Assembly (NCBI RefSeq): GCF_011058215.1
Contig: NZ_JAALFG010000001.1
Coordinates: forward strand, 811,001-875,000
Length of the DNA: 64,000 bases
Source: Devosia aurantiaca
GTDB taxonomy: Bacteria > Pseudomonadota > Alphaproteobacteria > Rhizobiales > Devosiaceae
Direction of reading: 5' to 3'
A model generated the notes under the pieces. The model did no database searches. It was not told the origin of the DNA and saw only the letters and a program-made list of their open reading frames with translations. Position numbers and translations under genes: made by a program. Positions 1 to 8,385 of this stretch are shown here, in pieces (position 1 is the first letter of the stretch; each line of letters opens with the position of its first letter).

Positions 1-1
1 C

Positions 2-55
2 CGGCTGCTTGCGCAGCTGCGGCTGGGCGAAACAAAGGACAAGTCCGATGGATAA
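2..55 (+). CDS. C-terminal tail of an upstream gene, probably a regulator (partial)
   Basis: Reading from base 2 gives an open frame of 17 codons ending at a TAA at 53-55, with residues LLAQLRLGETKDKSDG. It overlaps the pcaI start by 8 bases, which suits the last gene of a co-directional set. The peptide is too short to assign a family. A pca-pathway regulator would fit the position, but that is only inference. Confidence 0.3.
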   Translation, partial: RLLAQLRLGETKDKSDG

Positions 56-770
56 GACAGTGTCCGGTCTGGCGGCCGCGGTGGCCGGGATCGAGGACGG
101 CATGGTGCTGATGGTGGGCGGATTTGGCGGCTCCGGCGCGCCGATCGAGCTCATCCATGCCTTGATCGACCGTTTCAAGGCGACGGGCGGCCCGAAAAAC
201 CTGACCGTGGTCAACAACAATGCCGGCAATGGCCGCATCGGCATTGCCGCGATGATCGATGCCGGCATGGTCGCCAAGATGGTGTGCTCGTTTCCGCGCT
301 CGGCCGATCCGCGGGCCTTCACCGAAAAGTACCTTGCCGGCGAGATCGCGCTCGAACTGGTGCCGCAGGGCACGCTGGCCGAGCGTATCCGGGCCGGTGG
401 GGCGGGGATCCCGGCATTCTATACGCCGGCGAGCTATGGCACCGATGTTGCCGCAGGCAAGCCGGTAGCCGAGTTTGAGGGCCGCCATTACGTGCAGGAG
501 CGCTGGCTCAAGGCCGATGCGGCGCTGCTCAAGGCAGAGCTGGCGGACACCATGGGCAATTGCACCTATCGCAAGGCGGCGCGCAATTTTTCGCCCCTGA
601 TGGCGGCGGCGGCCAAGCTCACCATCGTGCAGGCTGCGCGCATTGTGGAGCCGGGGGAGATCGATCCCGAACAGGTGGTGACGCCGGGTATTTTCGTCAA
701 CCGCGTCGTCGAGGTTGCCGATGCGAAACAGGAAGAGGCGCTGATGCGCGACGGGGTGGCCTACGCATGA
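48..770 (+). CDS. pcaI: 3-oxoadipate CoA-transferase subunit A
   Basis: This is the alpha subunit of the 3-oxoacid (beta-ketoadipate) CoA-transferase, which moves CoA from succinyl-CoA to 3-oxoadipate in the cytoplasm. The ATG at 48 gives 240 residues, normal for the family. The glycine-rich VGGFGGSGAP stretch near residues 23-32 and the NNNAG segment near residue 56 are the usual family landmarks. An in-frame start further upstream at base 9 would add non-conserved residues. The stop overlaps the start of the beta subunit (ATGA at 767-770), and a thiolase follows, so the order is pcaIJF. The set converts beta-ketoadipate to succinyl-CoA plus acetyl-CoA. The acetoacetate-type scoAB pair is the alternative, but the thiolase neighbour favours pca. 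Confidence 0.88.
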   Translation: MDKTVSGLAAAVAGIEDGMVLMVGGFGGSGAPIELIHALIDRFKATGGPKNLTVVNNNAGNGRIGIAAMIDAGMVAKMVCSFPRSADPRAFTEKYLAGEIALELVPQGTLAERIRAGGAGIPAFYTPASYGTDVAAGKPVAEFEGRHYVQERWLKADAALLKAELADTMGNCTYRKAARNFSPLMAAAAKLTIVQAARIVEPGEIDPEQVVTPGIFVNRVVEVADAKQEEALMRDGVAYA

Positions 771-1439
771 GCGAGAAACTCTCCAACGCGCAGATCGCCT
801 GGCGCGCGGCGCAGGATATCGAGGACGGCGCCTATGTGAACCTAGGGATCGGCTTTCCCGAAATGGTGGCAAAGTTCCAGCCGCCGGGTCGGCAGGCGAT
901 CTTTCACACCGAAAACGGCGTGCTCAATTTCGGCGAGGCGCCGCCGGCGGGCGAGGAGGACTGGGACCTCATCAATGCCGGCAAGAAGGCGATCACCCTC
1001 AAGCCGGGCGCCGCATTTTTCCACCATGCCGATAGCTTTTGCCATGGTGCGCGGCGGGCATCTCGATGTGGCGATCCTTGGCACCTATGAAGTGGCCGAG
1101 ACCGGCGATCTCGCCAATTGGTCGACCGGGCCGAAGGGCGTGCCGGCGGTGGGCGGGGCGATGGATCTGGTGCATGGCGCCAAGCGCGTCGCCGTTATCA
1201 CCGATCATGTGACCAAGGACGGCAAGCCCAAACTGGTCAAGCGCTGTTCGCTGCCGTTGACCGGGGTAGCTTGCGTGACGCGGGTCTATACCAGCCTTGC
1301 CGTGCTCGACATCGAAGGTGGACGCTTCGTGCTGCGCGAAAAACTGCCATCGATGAGCGTCGAGCAATTGCAGGCGGTGACCGGGGCAGAACTGGTATTG
1401 CCTGATCAAATCGGCGACCTGGTCGCCCCGGAGGTTTGA
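767..1439 (+). CDS. pcaJ: 3-oxoadipate CoA-transferase subunit B, frameshifted as read
   Basis: This is the beta subunit partner of PcaI and carries the catalytic glutamate in HTENGVLN (Glu49). The first 91 codons run in one frame to ADSF. Conserved sequence (AMVRGGHLDVAILG) then resumes in another frame to the stop at 1439. The switch falls in the T run 1037-1040, where three Ts rather than four would restore GAT AGC TTT GCC ATG. The repaired protein is about 223 residues, the normal size. No slippery heptamer or pseudoknot is evident, so I read this as a one-base insertion error and not programmed frameshifting. The gene overlaps pcaI by 4 bases and ends one base before the pcaF start codon. 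Confidence 0.85.
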
Positions 1440-1440
1440 G

Positions 1441-2642
1441 ATGACCGAGGTTTTCATCTGCGATTATATACGCACCCCCATCGGCCGCTTCGGCGGGGCA
1501 TTGAGTTCCGTGCGACCGGATGATCTTGGCGCCATAGCGCTCAGGGCGCTGATGGCGCGCAATGGCGGGGTGGATTGGGAAGCGGTGGACGACGTGATCT
1601 TTGGCTGCGCCAACCAGGCTGGCGAGGACAACCGTAATGTGGCGCGCATGAGCGCGCTTCTGGCGGGTCTGCCGGTCGGGGTAACGGGCATGACGATCAA
1701 CCGGCTTTGCGGCTCGGGCATGGATTCGGTGATCACCGCCACGCGGGCGATCCGGTCGGGCGAGGCGGATCTGATGCTCGCGGGGGCACGGAGTCCATGT
1801 CGCGTGCACCCTTCGTCATGCCAAAGGCGGAAACGGCGTTCTCGCGCCATGCCGAAATTCACGACACCACCATTGGCTGGCGCTTCGTCAATCCGCTGAT
1901 GGACAAGCTCCACGGCACCGATTCCATGCCGCAGACCGGTGAAAACGTGGCGCAGGACTATGGCATCAGCCGCGAAGCGCAGGACGCCTTTGCCGTGCGC
2001 AGCCGGGAGAAGGCCGTCGCCGCGCAAGTGAATGGCCGGCTGGCGCGCGAAATCACGCCAGTCAGCATCGCGCAGCGCAAGGGCGATGCGATCATCGTCG
2101 ACAGGGACGAGCATCCGCGCGCCGGCACGACGGTGGAAACGCTGGCAAAACTTAAACCGCTGTTTCCGAACGGCACGGTGACGGCGGGCAATGCTTCGGG
2201 CGTCAACGACGGCGCTGCGGCGCTGATCATCGCTTCCGAAGCCGCCGCCAGGCGCCATGGGCTGACCCCGATTGCCCGCATTCTTGGCGGCGCCACTGCC
2301 GGCGTGCCGCCGCGCATCATGGGCATGGGCCCGGCGCCGGCAACGCAAAAGCTCTTGGCGCGGCTGGGTTTGACTGAAGCCGATTTCGACGTCATCGAAC
2401 TAAACGAAGCGTTCGCTAGCCAGGGTCTCGCCACACTCCGCCGACTCGGCATTGCCGACGAAGATGCGCGCGTTAACCGCAACGGCGGCGCGATTGCTTT
2501 GGGTCATCCTCTTGGCATGTCAGGCGCCCGAATTACGGGTACCGCCGCACTGGAGCTGTCTTTGACCGGCGGCAAGCGCTCCCTCTCGACCATGTGTATC
2601 GGCGTGGGGCAGGGGATCGCGATGGCCTTGGAGAGGGTGTGA
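1441..2642 (+). CDS. pcaF: Beta-ketoadipyl-CoA thiolase, frameshifted as read
   Basis: This thiolase cleaves 3-oxoadipyl-CoA to succinyl-CoA and acetyl-CoA, the last step of the pathway. The N-terminal part includes the acyl-accepting Cys90 in RLCGSGMDSV. The C-terminal part has NEAFA, the GGAIALGHPLG histidine motif and the CIGVGQG cysteine motif. The frame breaks at the G run 1782-1786: one more G restores LMLAGGTESMSRAPF, a hallmark thiolase segment. The corrected length is about 400 residues, as expected. Residue style and the pcaIJ neighbours support PcaF, although a general acetyl-CoA acyltransferase cannot be excluded from sequence alone. Confidence 0.87.
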
Positions 2643-2793
2643 ACTCGGGGGCTGAGGCTCCATAGCTTCCAGTCCGCTTCCCACCCCCAAGGTGCCGGTC
2701 AGCAGCCGACCGTTCATTATCAATGAAGGCTTGTTTCAGCATGGCCGAAAGCATCCATAGAGTGAGGGATCAGTACCTCAGCTCAGCTACAGA

Positions 2794-3201
2794 ATGAACC
2801 GACGCCTCACCCTAACCGCTCTACTCGTAGCTGACTACGATGAAGCAATTCGCTTTTATGTAGATCTGCTTGGCTTCACACTCGAGCAAGATATCCGGAT
2901 CTCGGATGAAAAGCGTTGGGTTGTAGTGACGCCTTCAAGCACTTCCACTGGGCTCCTTCTAGCCAAAGCCGCTAATGGTCGGCAGAAGGCTGCCATTGGT
3001 GAGCAAAGCGGAGGCCAAGTATTCCTTTTCCTTGAAACCGATGATTTTGAGCGCGATTACGCATCTTACCGCGAAAGAGGGGTGCGCTTTGTTGAAGAGC
3101 CCCGACATGAGGCATACGGTACGGTTGCTGTATTTGAGGACCTTTACAGCAACCGATGGGACCTGATCGGACCAGTTGCGGACAATGGTTCAACAAAGTA
3201 G
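2794..3201 (+). CDS. VOC-family (glyoxalase/bleomycin-resistance fold) protein
   Basis: The 135-residue protein has the single vicinal-oxygen-chelate module seen in many stand-alone glyoxalase-like proteins. It has the N-terminal strand LTLTALLVADYDEAIRFYVDLLGF, split by the usual tyrosine and leucine pattern, a central VFLFLETDDFERDYASY helix, and the C-terminal YGTVAVFEDLYSNRWDLIGP motif with a likely metal-ligand glutamate in VFEDLYSN. The substrate cannot be told. The gene sits alone between the pca operon and a run of stress-type genes. Its base composition is clearly lower in G+C than the pca genes, which may mean separate acquisition. Confidence 0.8.
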   Translation: MNRRLTLTALLVADYDEAIRFYVDLLGFTLEQDIRISDEKRWVVVTPSSTSTGLLLAKAANGRQKAAIGEQSGGQVFLFLETDDFERDYASYRERGVRFVEEPRHEAYGTVAVFEDLYSNRWDLIGPVADNGSTK

Positions 3202-3634
3202 TTGCCCACAGTACTGAGCGTCTTCCGACCCAACAGTGGCCATTACAGCTCAGTGCGGACCCTACTGGAATCTGCCATCATCCACTAACGATGAACTCCT
3301 TCTTGGCCGCCTAGGTTCTATCACTGTTGCCATGCCGGTTAACGGGTATTGGTCGGCGCTCGGCCGGCTTAAGCGCTGCCGCCAGGCGAACGGCCGCAGC
3401 TCCGACCCAGTCCGTCCAATGGTCATAGTTGCGGAAAATGGCGTAATTTTACGCTCAACTGATGTGCCGATCTGTTGGTGACCTTTTCCCTCGTGAAGTT
3501 CCTTACGCATCATCCGGGTGCAAACGGCAGTGCCGTTCCCGGTAAGAGGGTTTGCGTAAACCCAGGAGAGCTGCCGCTGCGGCAACCCTGAAGCCTGTCG
3601 CACAGGGGTGATGACCAGCCAACGGAGACTGCAG
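3202..3634. other. Gene-poor stretch with one strong hairpin
   Basis: No convincing gene is seen in these 430 bases; open frames here have no recognisable family and overlap each other. The one structure worth noting is at 3514-3542. There AACGGCA, a single G, and TGCCGTT form a perfect seven-base inverted repeat, flanked by CCGGG on the left and CCCGG on the right. It has no T run, so it is not an obvious terminator. Confidence 0.45.
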
Positions 3635-4150
3635 ATGAGCGACGTTGAATCTGACGCAAACTTGGAAGCCGACGCCCATGCGTCCATCACGATCGGTAAA
3701 CCGGCTGCGGACCTGCACGCCCTGTGGCTGCGCCCCGAAACCCAGAGCCGCATCTGGGCGCACTTTGCTGACGTCAGGGTGGTAGGTGACCGAACGGCCG
3801 AGTGGGTCGCCAAGGGTCCGGCTGGAGGCGAGTACCGATGGCAGACGCTGACGAAGGCGAACAGCCCCAACGAGCTCAGCTGGTCGACCCTCGATAAGGC
3901 CGACGTGGCAAACCAGGGCGTGCTGACGATGCGGCCGGCGCCGGGAGATCGCGGGACGGAGCTTTATCTCGATGTCCGGTTCGACCCTCCCGGCGGGATC
4001 GTTGGCAAGGCTATCAGCAAGATGTTTCACATCGTCCCCCGCGAGATTGTCCGCACCGCCTTGTACCGCTTTCGCGCCTTGGCACTCACCGGCGAGATTG
4101 CCCGCACAGACCCCCAACCTGCCGGCCGCAATGGCGGAACGGACCATTAG
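3635..4150 (+). CDS. SRPBCC-family (polyketide cyclase-like) protein
   Basis: The 171-residue protein has the START/SRPBCC pattern: an N-terminal strand with ASITIGKPAADLHALWLRPE, a middle segment on an interfacial strand (ELSWSTLDKADVANQGVLTM), and the family-typical strand GTELYLDVRFDPPGGIVGKA before the C-terminal helix. Such proteins bind a hydrophobic ligand, and the ligand is unknown here. The start at 3635 is chosen because GGAG at 3624-3627 lies at the right distance; a GTG/ATG pair 24-27 bases upstream is in frame but lacks such a site. The downstream dehydrogenase begins 11 bases after the stop, so the two are probably co-transcribed. Confidence 0.75.
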   Translation: MSDVESDANLEADAHASITIGKPAADLHALWLRPETQSRIWAHFADVRVVGDRTAEWVAKGPAGGEYRWQTLTKANSPNELSWSTLDKADVANQGVLTMRPAPGDRGTELYLDVRFDPPGGIVGKAISKMFHIVPREIVRTALYRFRALALTGEIARTDPQPAGRNGGTDH

Positions 4151-4161
4151 GAGAAAATCAA

Positions 4162-5325
4162 ATGCGAGCATTGTGCTGGAATGGGGTCAACGACCTTCGC
4201 GTCGAGACCGTGTCCGATCCGGAAATCATCAACCCAAGCGACGTGATCCTCAAGGTTCGGCTGTCGACAACCTGCGGTTCGGACCTGCATCTGATCGATG
4301 GGCTGATACCCACGATGCGCGAGGGCGACGTCTTGGGTCATGAATTCATGGGCGAAATTGTCGACGTCGGACGTGAGGTGACGAAGGTCAAGCGAGGCGA
4401 TCGGGTCGTGGTGCCCTCCTTTATCTCCTGCGGGAAGTGTTGGTACTGCCAACACGACCTCTATTCGCTATGCGATACCACCCATCCAAAGCCGGAATTG
4501 CAGGAGCCGCTGCTGGGCTACCCGACGGCAGGCATCTATGCCTACTCACACGCCTTCGGAGGCTATTCCGGTGCGCATGCCGAGTATGTGCGCGTGCCCT
4601 TTGCCGATACGGATTGCTTCCTGGTCCCGGATGGAGTGGCGGACGACGCAGCCCTGTTCATTTCCGACGCGGCGCCAACTGGTTTCATGGGCGCAGATTT
4701 TTGCAACATTCATCAGGGCGACGTCATCGCGGTGTGGGGCTGCGGCGGCGTCGGCTTGATGGCGCAGCAGGGCGCCATGATCCTAGGCGCAGAGCGCGTG
4801 ATTGCCATCGACAAATATCCCGAACGCCTTGCCCAGGCCGAGGCATTCGGCGCCATTCCGCTCGACTTCACCAAGGTCGATGTCATTGAAGCCTTGCAAG
4901 AACTCACGGGAGGCCGTGGTCCCGATGCATGCATTGATGCTGTGGGAATGGAGGCGGACGGCACCGGCGTTCAGAAGGTCTATGATGGAGTGAAGCAAGC
5001 ACTGCACCTGGAGACCGATCGTGGGGCAGCGCTGCGACAGGCCATGCTGGCGGTACGCAAGGGTGGGACACTGTCAATCCTTGGTGTCTACGGTGTGATG
5101 GATAAATTCCCGCTCGGTTTGATCATGAACAAGGGCATCACGGTGCGGACGGCCCAGCAGCACGGGCAGGCTTATGTGGACCGCCTGCTGGAATACACGC
5201 AACGCGGCGAGCTCACCCCAGCAGCCCTGGCCACCCATCGCTTTTCGCTAGAGGACAGTCCGAAGGGGTACCACATGTTCAAGCACAAGGAGGATGGCTG
5301 CCTCAGGTCAGTCTTTGTGCCGTAG
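4162..5325 (+). CDS. Zinc-dependent alcohol dehydrogenase, MDR family
   Basis: This is a medium-chain NAD(P)-dependent dehydrogenase of 387 residues. Catalytic zinc ligands are visible as Cys38 (TCGSDLH) and His60-Glu61 (GHEFMGE). The four-cysteine structural zinc loop is seen in SCGKCWYCQHDLYSLC. The Rossmann glycines are in WGCGGVGLMA, followed by an acidic residue in VIAIDKYPERL. The insertion before the C-terminal part resembles glutathione-independent formaldehyde dehydrogenase-like and threonine dehydrogenase-like members. It starts 11 bases after the SRPBCC gene with AGGAGA in front. The aldehyde or alcohol substrate is not determinable. The gene at 5801 is a divergent paralogue. Confidence 0.85.
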   Translation: MRALCWNGVNDLRVETVSDPEIINPSDVILKVRLSTTCGSDLHLIDGLIPTMREGDVLGHEFMGEIVDVGREVTKVKRGDRVVVPSFISCGKCWYCQHDLYSLCDTTHPKPELQEPLLGYPTAGIYAYSHAFGGYSGAHAEYVRVPFADTDCFLVPDGVADDAALFISDAAPTGFMGADFCNIHQGDVIAVWGCGGVGLMAQQGAMILGAERVIAIDKYPERLAQAEAFGAIPLDFTKVDVIEALQELTGGRGPDACIDAVGMEADGTGVQKVYDGVKQALHLETDRGAALRQAMLAVRKGGTLSILGVYGVMDKFPLGLIMNKGITVRTAQQHGQAYVDRLLEYTQRGELTPAALATHRFSLEDSPKGYHMFKHKEDGCLRSVFVP

Positions 5326-5800
5326 CAATATGACCAACACCCTTTGAGATGCCAAGCGGGCGAAAACCGCCCGTCAGCAACCCACCTACCGGCCATTCAC
5401 GTTGTTGGCAGCTCTACCCAAAGTTGCCTTGGCACGCCGAGAACACAAAAGTAGTTGGAAGGCGATCGGTCGCATCACTCTGCGAAGCGGATGAATGGCT
5501 TCAGTATCTTCACTCGAGCGACTTACGATGATCTCCCGTGGGGTCACCCAGGTCTCGCCTTCCGTATCCACTATGTTGAAGATAGCAGCAGCGTTGTCGC
5601 CCATGTTGGGCGGTTCTGAAGGCTCTGGCGACACAGCGATATACCGTTGACCTTAGCAGACCCGGTGCAATGCCCTTCCAGCACGTAAAGTTACCTAGGT
5701 ATCGCCCGCATAGCCCTGTCTCATTAACGCATTGAGAATGGGATGGAAGATGCAGCGGCGCCCGGTCCAACGCATCCTAACTCTAGTCGAGGAGACCATT
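5326..5800. other. Intergenic stretch, one hairpin, no convincing gene
   Basis: These 475 bases hold a six-base-pair hairpin at 5357-5373 (CGGGCG, loop AAAAC, CGCCCG) just after the dehydrogenase stop. It lacks a T tail and is a weak terminator candidate. A minus-strand frame around 5386-5604 encodes a protein-like stretch with MGDNAAAIFNIVDTEGETWV, but I know no family for it and its composition is not decisive. It may be a small hypothetical gene or a remnant. Confidence 0.35.
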
Positions 5801-6955
5801 ATGAGAGCAGTTGTCTACAACGGCCCCCGCGACGTGGCGGTACAAAATGTGACCGACGCGACAATCGAGAAGCCGACCGACGTGCTGGTCAAGATCACGA
5901 GTACCAACATTTGTGGCTCCGACCTACACATGTACGAGGGGCGAACCGACTTCAAACCCGGTAGCGTGTTTGGACACGAGAATCTCGGACAGGTCGTCGA
6001 GGTGGGCAACGCAGTGGACCGGATCGAGGTCGGCGACTGGGTCGCGATCCCTTTCAATATCGGTTGCGGGTTCTGCAAGAACTGCGAGCGCGGTCTCAGC
6101 GCATATTGCCTTACGACCGCCGATAAGAGCGTCATGCCGAACATGGCAGGCGCCGCTTACGGATTTGCTGACATGGGGCCGTATCGCGGTGGGCAGGCGG
6201 ATCTGCTGCGGGTGCCCTATGGGGACTACAACTGCCTAAAACTGCCGCCCGATGCCGAGGAGCGGCAGAACGACTATGTCATGCTGGCAGATATTTTCCC
6301 GACAGGCTGGCACTGTACCGAACTTGCGGGTCTCCGGCCTGGGGAATCGGTGGTCATCTATGGAGCGGGGCCGGTGGGTCTGATGGCCGCCCATTCAGCA
6401 ATGATCAAGGGCGCCAGCCAAGTCATGGTGGTGGATCGCCATCCGGATCGACTAAAGCTGGCCGCCTCGATCGGGGCTGTGACCATTGACGACTCCAAGG
6501 CTTCGCCAGTGGATCAGGTGATGGAACTCACAATGGGCGTCGGCGCGGACCGGGGCTGCGAATGTGTCGGATACCAAGCCCATGACCCTGATGGCGAAGA
6601 ACATCCGGATATGACCATGAACGACTTGGTGAAGTCGGTGAAGTTCACGGGTGGCATTGGGGTTGTGGGGGTTTACGTGCCGCAGGACCCGGGAGCTCAG
6701 GACCCGCTCTACCAGGAGGGGCAGATCGCTTTTGACCACGGACTGTTCTGGTTCAAAGGCCAAAGCATCGGCACCGGTCAATGCAATGTCAAAGCGTACA
6801 ACCGTCAGCTGCGCGACCTCATTTCCAATGGCCGAGCGAAGCCGTCCTTCATTGTGTCCCATGAGCTGTCGCTGAACGAGGCGCCCGACGCGTACCAGCA
6901 CTTCGATGCGCGCGATGACGGGTGGACCAAGGTGGTCCTCAAGACCGCCCATTAA
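5801..6955 (+). CDS. Zinc-dependent alcohol dehydrogenase, glutathione-independent formaldehyde dehydrogenase-like
   Basis: This is a second MDR dehydrogenase, 384 residues. The ligands are Cys38 in ICGSDLHMYEGR and His59-Glu60 in GHENLGQ, with a structural zinc loop CGFCKNCERGLSAYC and a nucleotide site YGAGPVGLMAA followed by VVDRHPDRLK. The long insertion containing VGVYVPQDPGAQDPLYQEGQ and the run FWFKGQSIGTGQCNV are typical of the glutathione-independent formaldehyde dehydrogenase-like branch. Formaldehyde or another small aldehyde is therefore a plausible substrate, but unproven. The start at 5801 follows GAGGAGA at 5788-5794. It is only moderately similar to the dehydrogenase at 4162, so the two are not a recent duplication. 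Confidence 0.87.
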   Translation: MRAVVYNGPRDVAVQNVTDATIEKPTDVLVKITSTNICGSDLHMYEGRTDFKPGSVFGHENLGQVVEVGNAVDRIEVGDWVAIPFNIGCGFCKNCERGLSAYCLTTADKSVMPNMAGAAYGFADMGPYRGGQADLLRVPYGDYNCLKLPPDAEERQNDYVMLADIFPTGWHCTELAGLRPGESVVIYGAGPVGLMAAHSAMIKGASQVMVVDRHPDRLKLAASIGAVTIDDSKASPVDQVMELTMGVGADRGCECVGYQAHDPDGEEHPDMTMNDLVKSVKFTGGIGVVGVYVPQDPGAQDPLYQEGQIAFDHGLFWFKGQSIGTGQCNVKAYNRQLRDLISNGRAKPSFIVSHELSLNEAPDAYQHFDARDDGWTKVVLKTAH

Positions 6956-6962
6956 CCAAGCT

Positions 6963-6997
6963 GGCGGGTGAGGCGCCGTCTTCGGCGTGATCCCGCC
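6963..6997. other. Bipartite stem-loop between dehydrogenase and fmdB-like gene
   Basis: GGCGGG at 6963-6968 pairs with CCCGCC at 6992-6997. Nested inside, CGCCG at 6974-6978 pairs with CGGCG at 6983-6987 around a TCTT loop. No T run follows directly, so this could be a transcript-end stabiliser or weak attenuator as well as a terminator. Confidence 0.5.
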
Positions 6998-7029
6998 CCT
7001 CCTGAACTTTACCCACTCATGGAGAAAAC

Positions 7030-7354
7030 ATGCCCAATTGATTACGCCTGTTCAGACTGCGGTCCATTTACCGCGATGCGCGCAATGGCAGAGTTCCTGG
7101 CGCCAATAGCCTGCCCTGACTGTGGCGCAGCAGCGTCCCGAACCTTCGGCAGGGCGCCGGCGATAGCTGGCCTGAGTGGTGTCCAGCGACCCGCTGCCTT
7201 TGCTGGGATCGACATCATCGGCCAAGGCTCCCCGAAAGCGGCTCATCCAGCCGGTTGCGGGTGTTGTGCGCGTCGCGCGCCCCTCCCCGGTGCCTTGGCA
7301 AACTCAGGCCGGGTTTTCGCGTCAAGCGGTCCGCGTGCTCCTAGCGGACGATGA
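7030..7354 (+). CDS. FmdB-family zinc-ribbon protein, frameshifted at codon 3 as read
   Basis: FmdB-type proteins begin with MPxYDYxC and have two CxxC knuckles. Here ATG CCC at 7030 follows GGAGAAAA, but an extra A at 7036-7037 causes an early stop. With one A removed the reading is MPIDYACSDCGPFTAM, exactly the family opening. The frame then runs with CPDCGAAASRTFGRAP and a Cys-rich CGCCARR tail to 7354. An alternative ATG at 7019 stays in the long frame but gives an atypical N terminus. The protein is about 107 residues, small and cytoplasmic, possibly regulatory; the name comes from the amidase/formamidase regulator family. Its neighbours are a formaldehyde-type dehydrogenase and a monooxygenase-fold gene. 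Confidence 0.7.
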
Positions 7355-7424
7355 GTGCCGCCAGGGGTTGCGAGAAACGCCAGGGGTTCAAACCGAATGT
7401 CATTACGATGCAAGGAGACCTACC

Positions 7425-7727
7425 ATGGTAACCAAGGCGCTGTACGTCCGTTTTCAAGCTAAGCCGGGCCGGGAAGGCGATGTCGAAAGTTTCCTGCGCG
7501 GCGGCCTGCCCATAGTCGATCAGGAGCCGGCCACGACAGCCTGGTTCGCCATCCGCATGGGCCCGTCGACCTTCGGCATTTTCGATGCCTTTCCCGACGA
7601 AACGGGTCGGCAGGCGCACCTCGCCGGCGACGTCGCAAAGGCCCTCAAGGAGAAGGCGTCCGAGCTGTTTTCGGAGCCGCCAGCCATCGAGAAAATCGAC
7701 GTCCTGGCTGCCAAACTCCCCGGATAG
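7425..7727 (+). CDS. Antibiotic biosynthesis monooxygenase (ABM)-fold protein
   Basis: The 100-residue protein is a dimeric ferredoxin-like fold of the ABM superfamily. It has an N-terminal strand KALYVRFQAKPGREGDVE, a middle WFAIRMGPSTFGIFDAF segment and the RQAHLAGDVAKALKE helix. Such proteins act on small quinones or aromatic compounds, or bind heme, but activity cannot be read from the sequence. AAGGAGA at 7412-7418 fixes the start. It lies 38 bases before the PfpI gene, probably in one transcript with it. Confidence 0.78.
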   Translation: MVTKALYVRFQAKPGREGDVESFLRGGLPIVDQEPATTAWFAIRMGPSTFGIFDAFPDETGRQAHLAGDVAKALKEKASELFSEPPAIEKIDVLAAKLPG

Positions 7728-7765
7728 CGGTCGATCAAACTCTTTCCGATTAAAGGAGCATAACT

Positions 7766-8332
7766 ATGACTGACCTCAACGGGTTGAAGATCGCTATCCT
7801 CGTGACCGATGGGTTCGAACAGGTCGAACTGACCGAGCCGCGCAAGGCACTCGACGATGCGGGGGCTGAGACATTTATCGTCTCACCCAAGGACAAGCAG
7901 GTGCGCGGCTGGAAGTTCACGGAATGGGGCGACCAGTTGCCTGTCGACATACCGCTCGACGGAGCAAAGCCCGATCAGTTCGATGCGCTTTTATTGCCGG
8001 GCGGTGTCATCAATCCGGATGAGCTGAGAATTGACCAGCAAGCGGTCGCTTTCGTTAAAGCCTTCTTCGATGCCGGCAAACCGGTCGCCTCCATATGCCA
8101 CGGTCCCTGGACACTGATCGAAGCGGGCGCTGCCGGCGGTCGGCGCCTGACGTCCTGGCCATCGCTCAAGACCGATCTGAAGAATGCGGGGGCGGACTGG
8201 GTCGATGAGGAAGCCGTCGTTGATGGGGTACTCGTTACAAGCCGCAAACCCGACGATATCCCAGCCTTCAACCGCGAATTCATCAAGGTGCTGAGCACCG
8301 GTGGGTCATCCAGACAGGCGGCGACCGAATGA
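7766..8332 (+). CDS. DJ-1/PfpI-family glutamine amidotransferase-like protein
   Basis: The 188-residue protein has the DJ-1/PfpI fold. The nucleophile-elbow cysteine is Cys111 in ASICHGPW with His112 next to it, and the conserved acidic residue is in GFEQVEL near residue 18. The GRRLTSWPSLKTDLKNAGADWVDEE region, broken by small loops, is the signature of the general stress protein 18/YhbO-type subgroup. These are linked to oxidative or carbonyl stress and deglycase-like activity, though the biochemistry of the family is disputed. GGAG lies before the start. The next gene follows closely. Confidence 0.87.
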   Translation: MTDLNGLKIAILVTDGFEQVELTEPRKALDDAGAETFIVSPKDKQVRGWKFTEWGDQLPVDIPLDGAKPDQFDALLLPGGVINPDELRIDQQAVAFVKAFFDAGKPVASICHGPWTLIEAGAAGGRRLTSWPSLKTDLKNAGADWVDEEAVVDGVLVTSRKPDDIPAFNREFIKVLSTGGSSRQAATE

Positions 8333-8385
8333 GAACCGACGACAATTCAGCACCCAGGCCGACATCGGTCTCCCAATCTGATCGA

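Noticed and set aside
767..1439. Programmed ribosomal frameshift in pcaJ
   Set aside because: The shift lies at a plain run of four Ts with no slippery heptamer, stop codon arrangement or downstream structure, and many other genes in the window show the same kind of one-base error.
3262..3870. 202-codon minus-strand open frame over the 3.2-3.6 kb gap
   Set aside because: Its latter part is antisense to the SRPBCC gene, and the residues in the gap match nothing recognisable.
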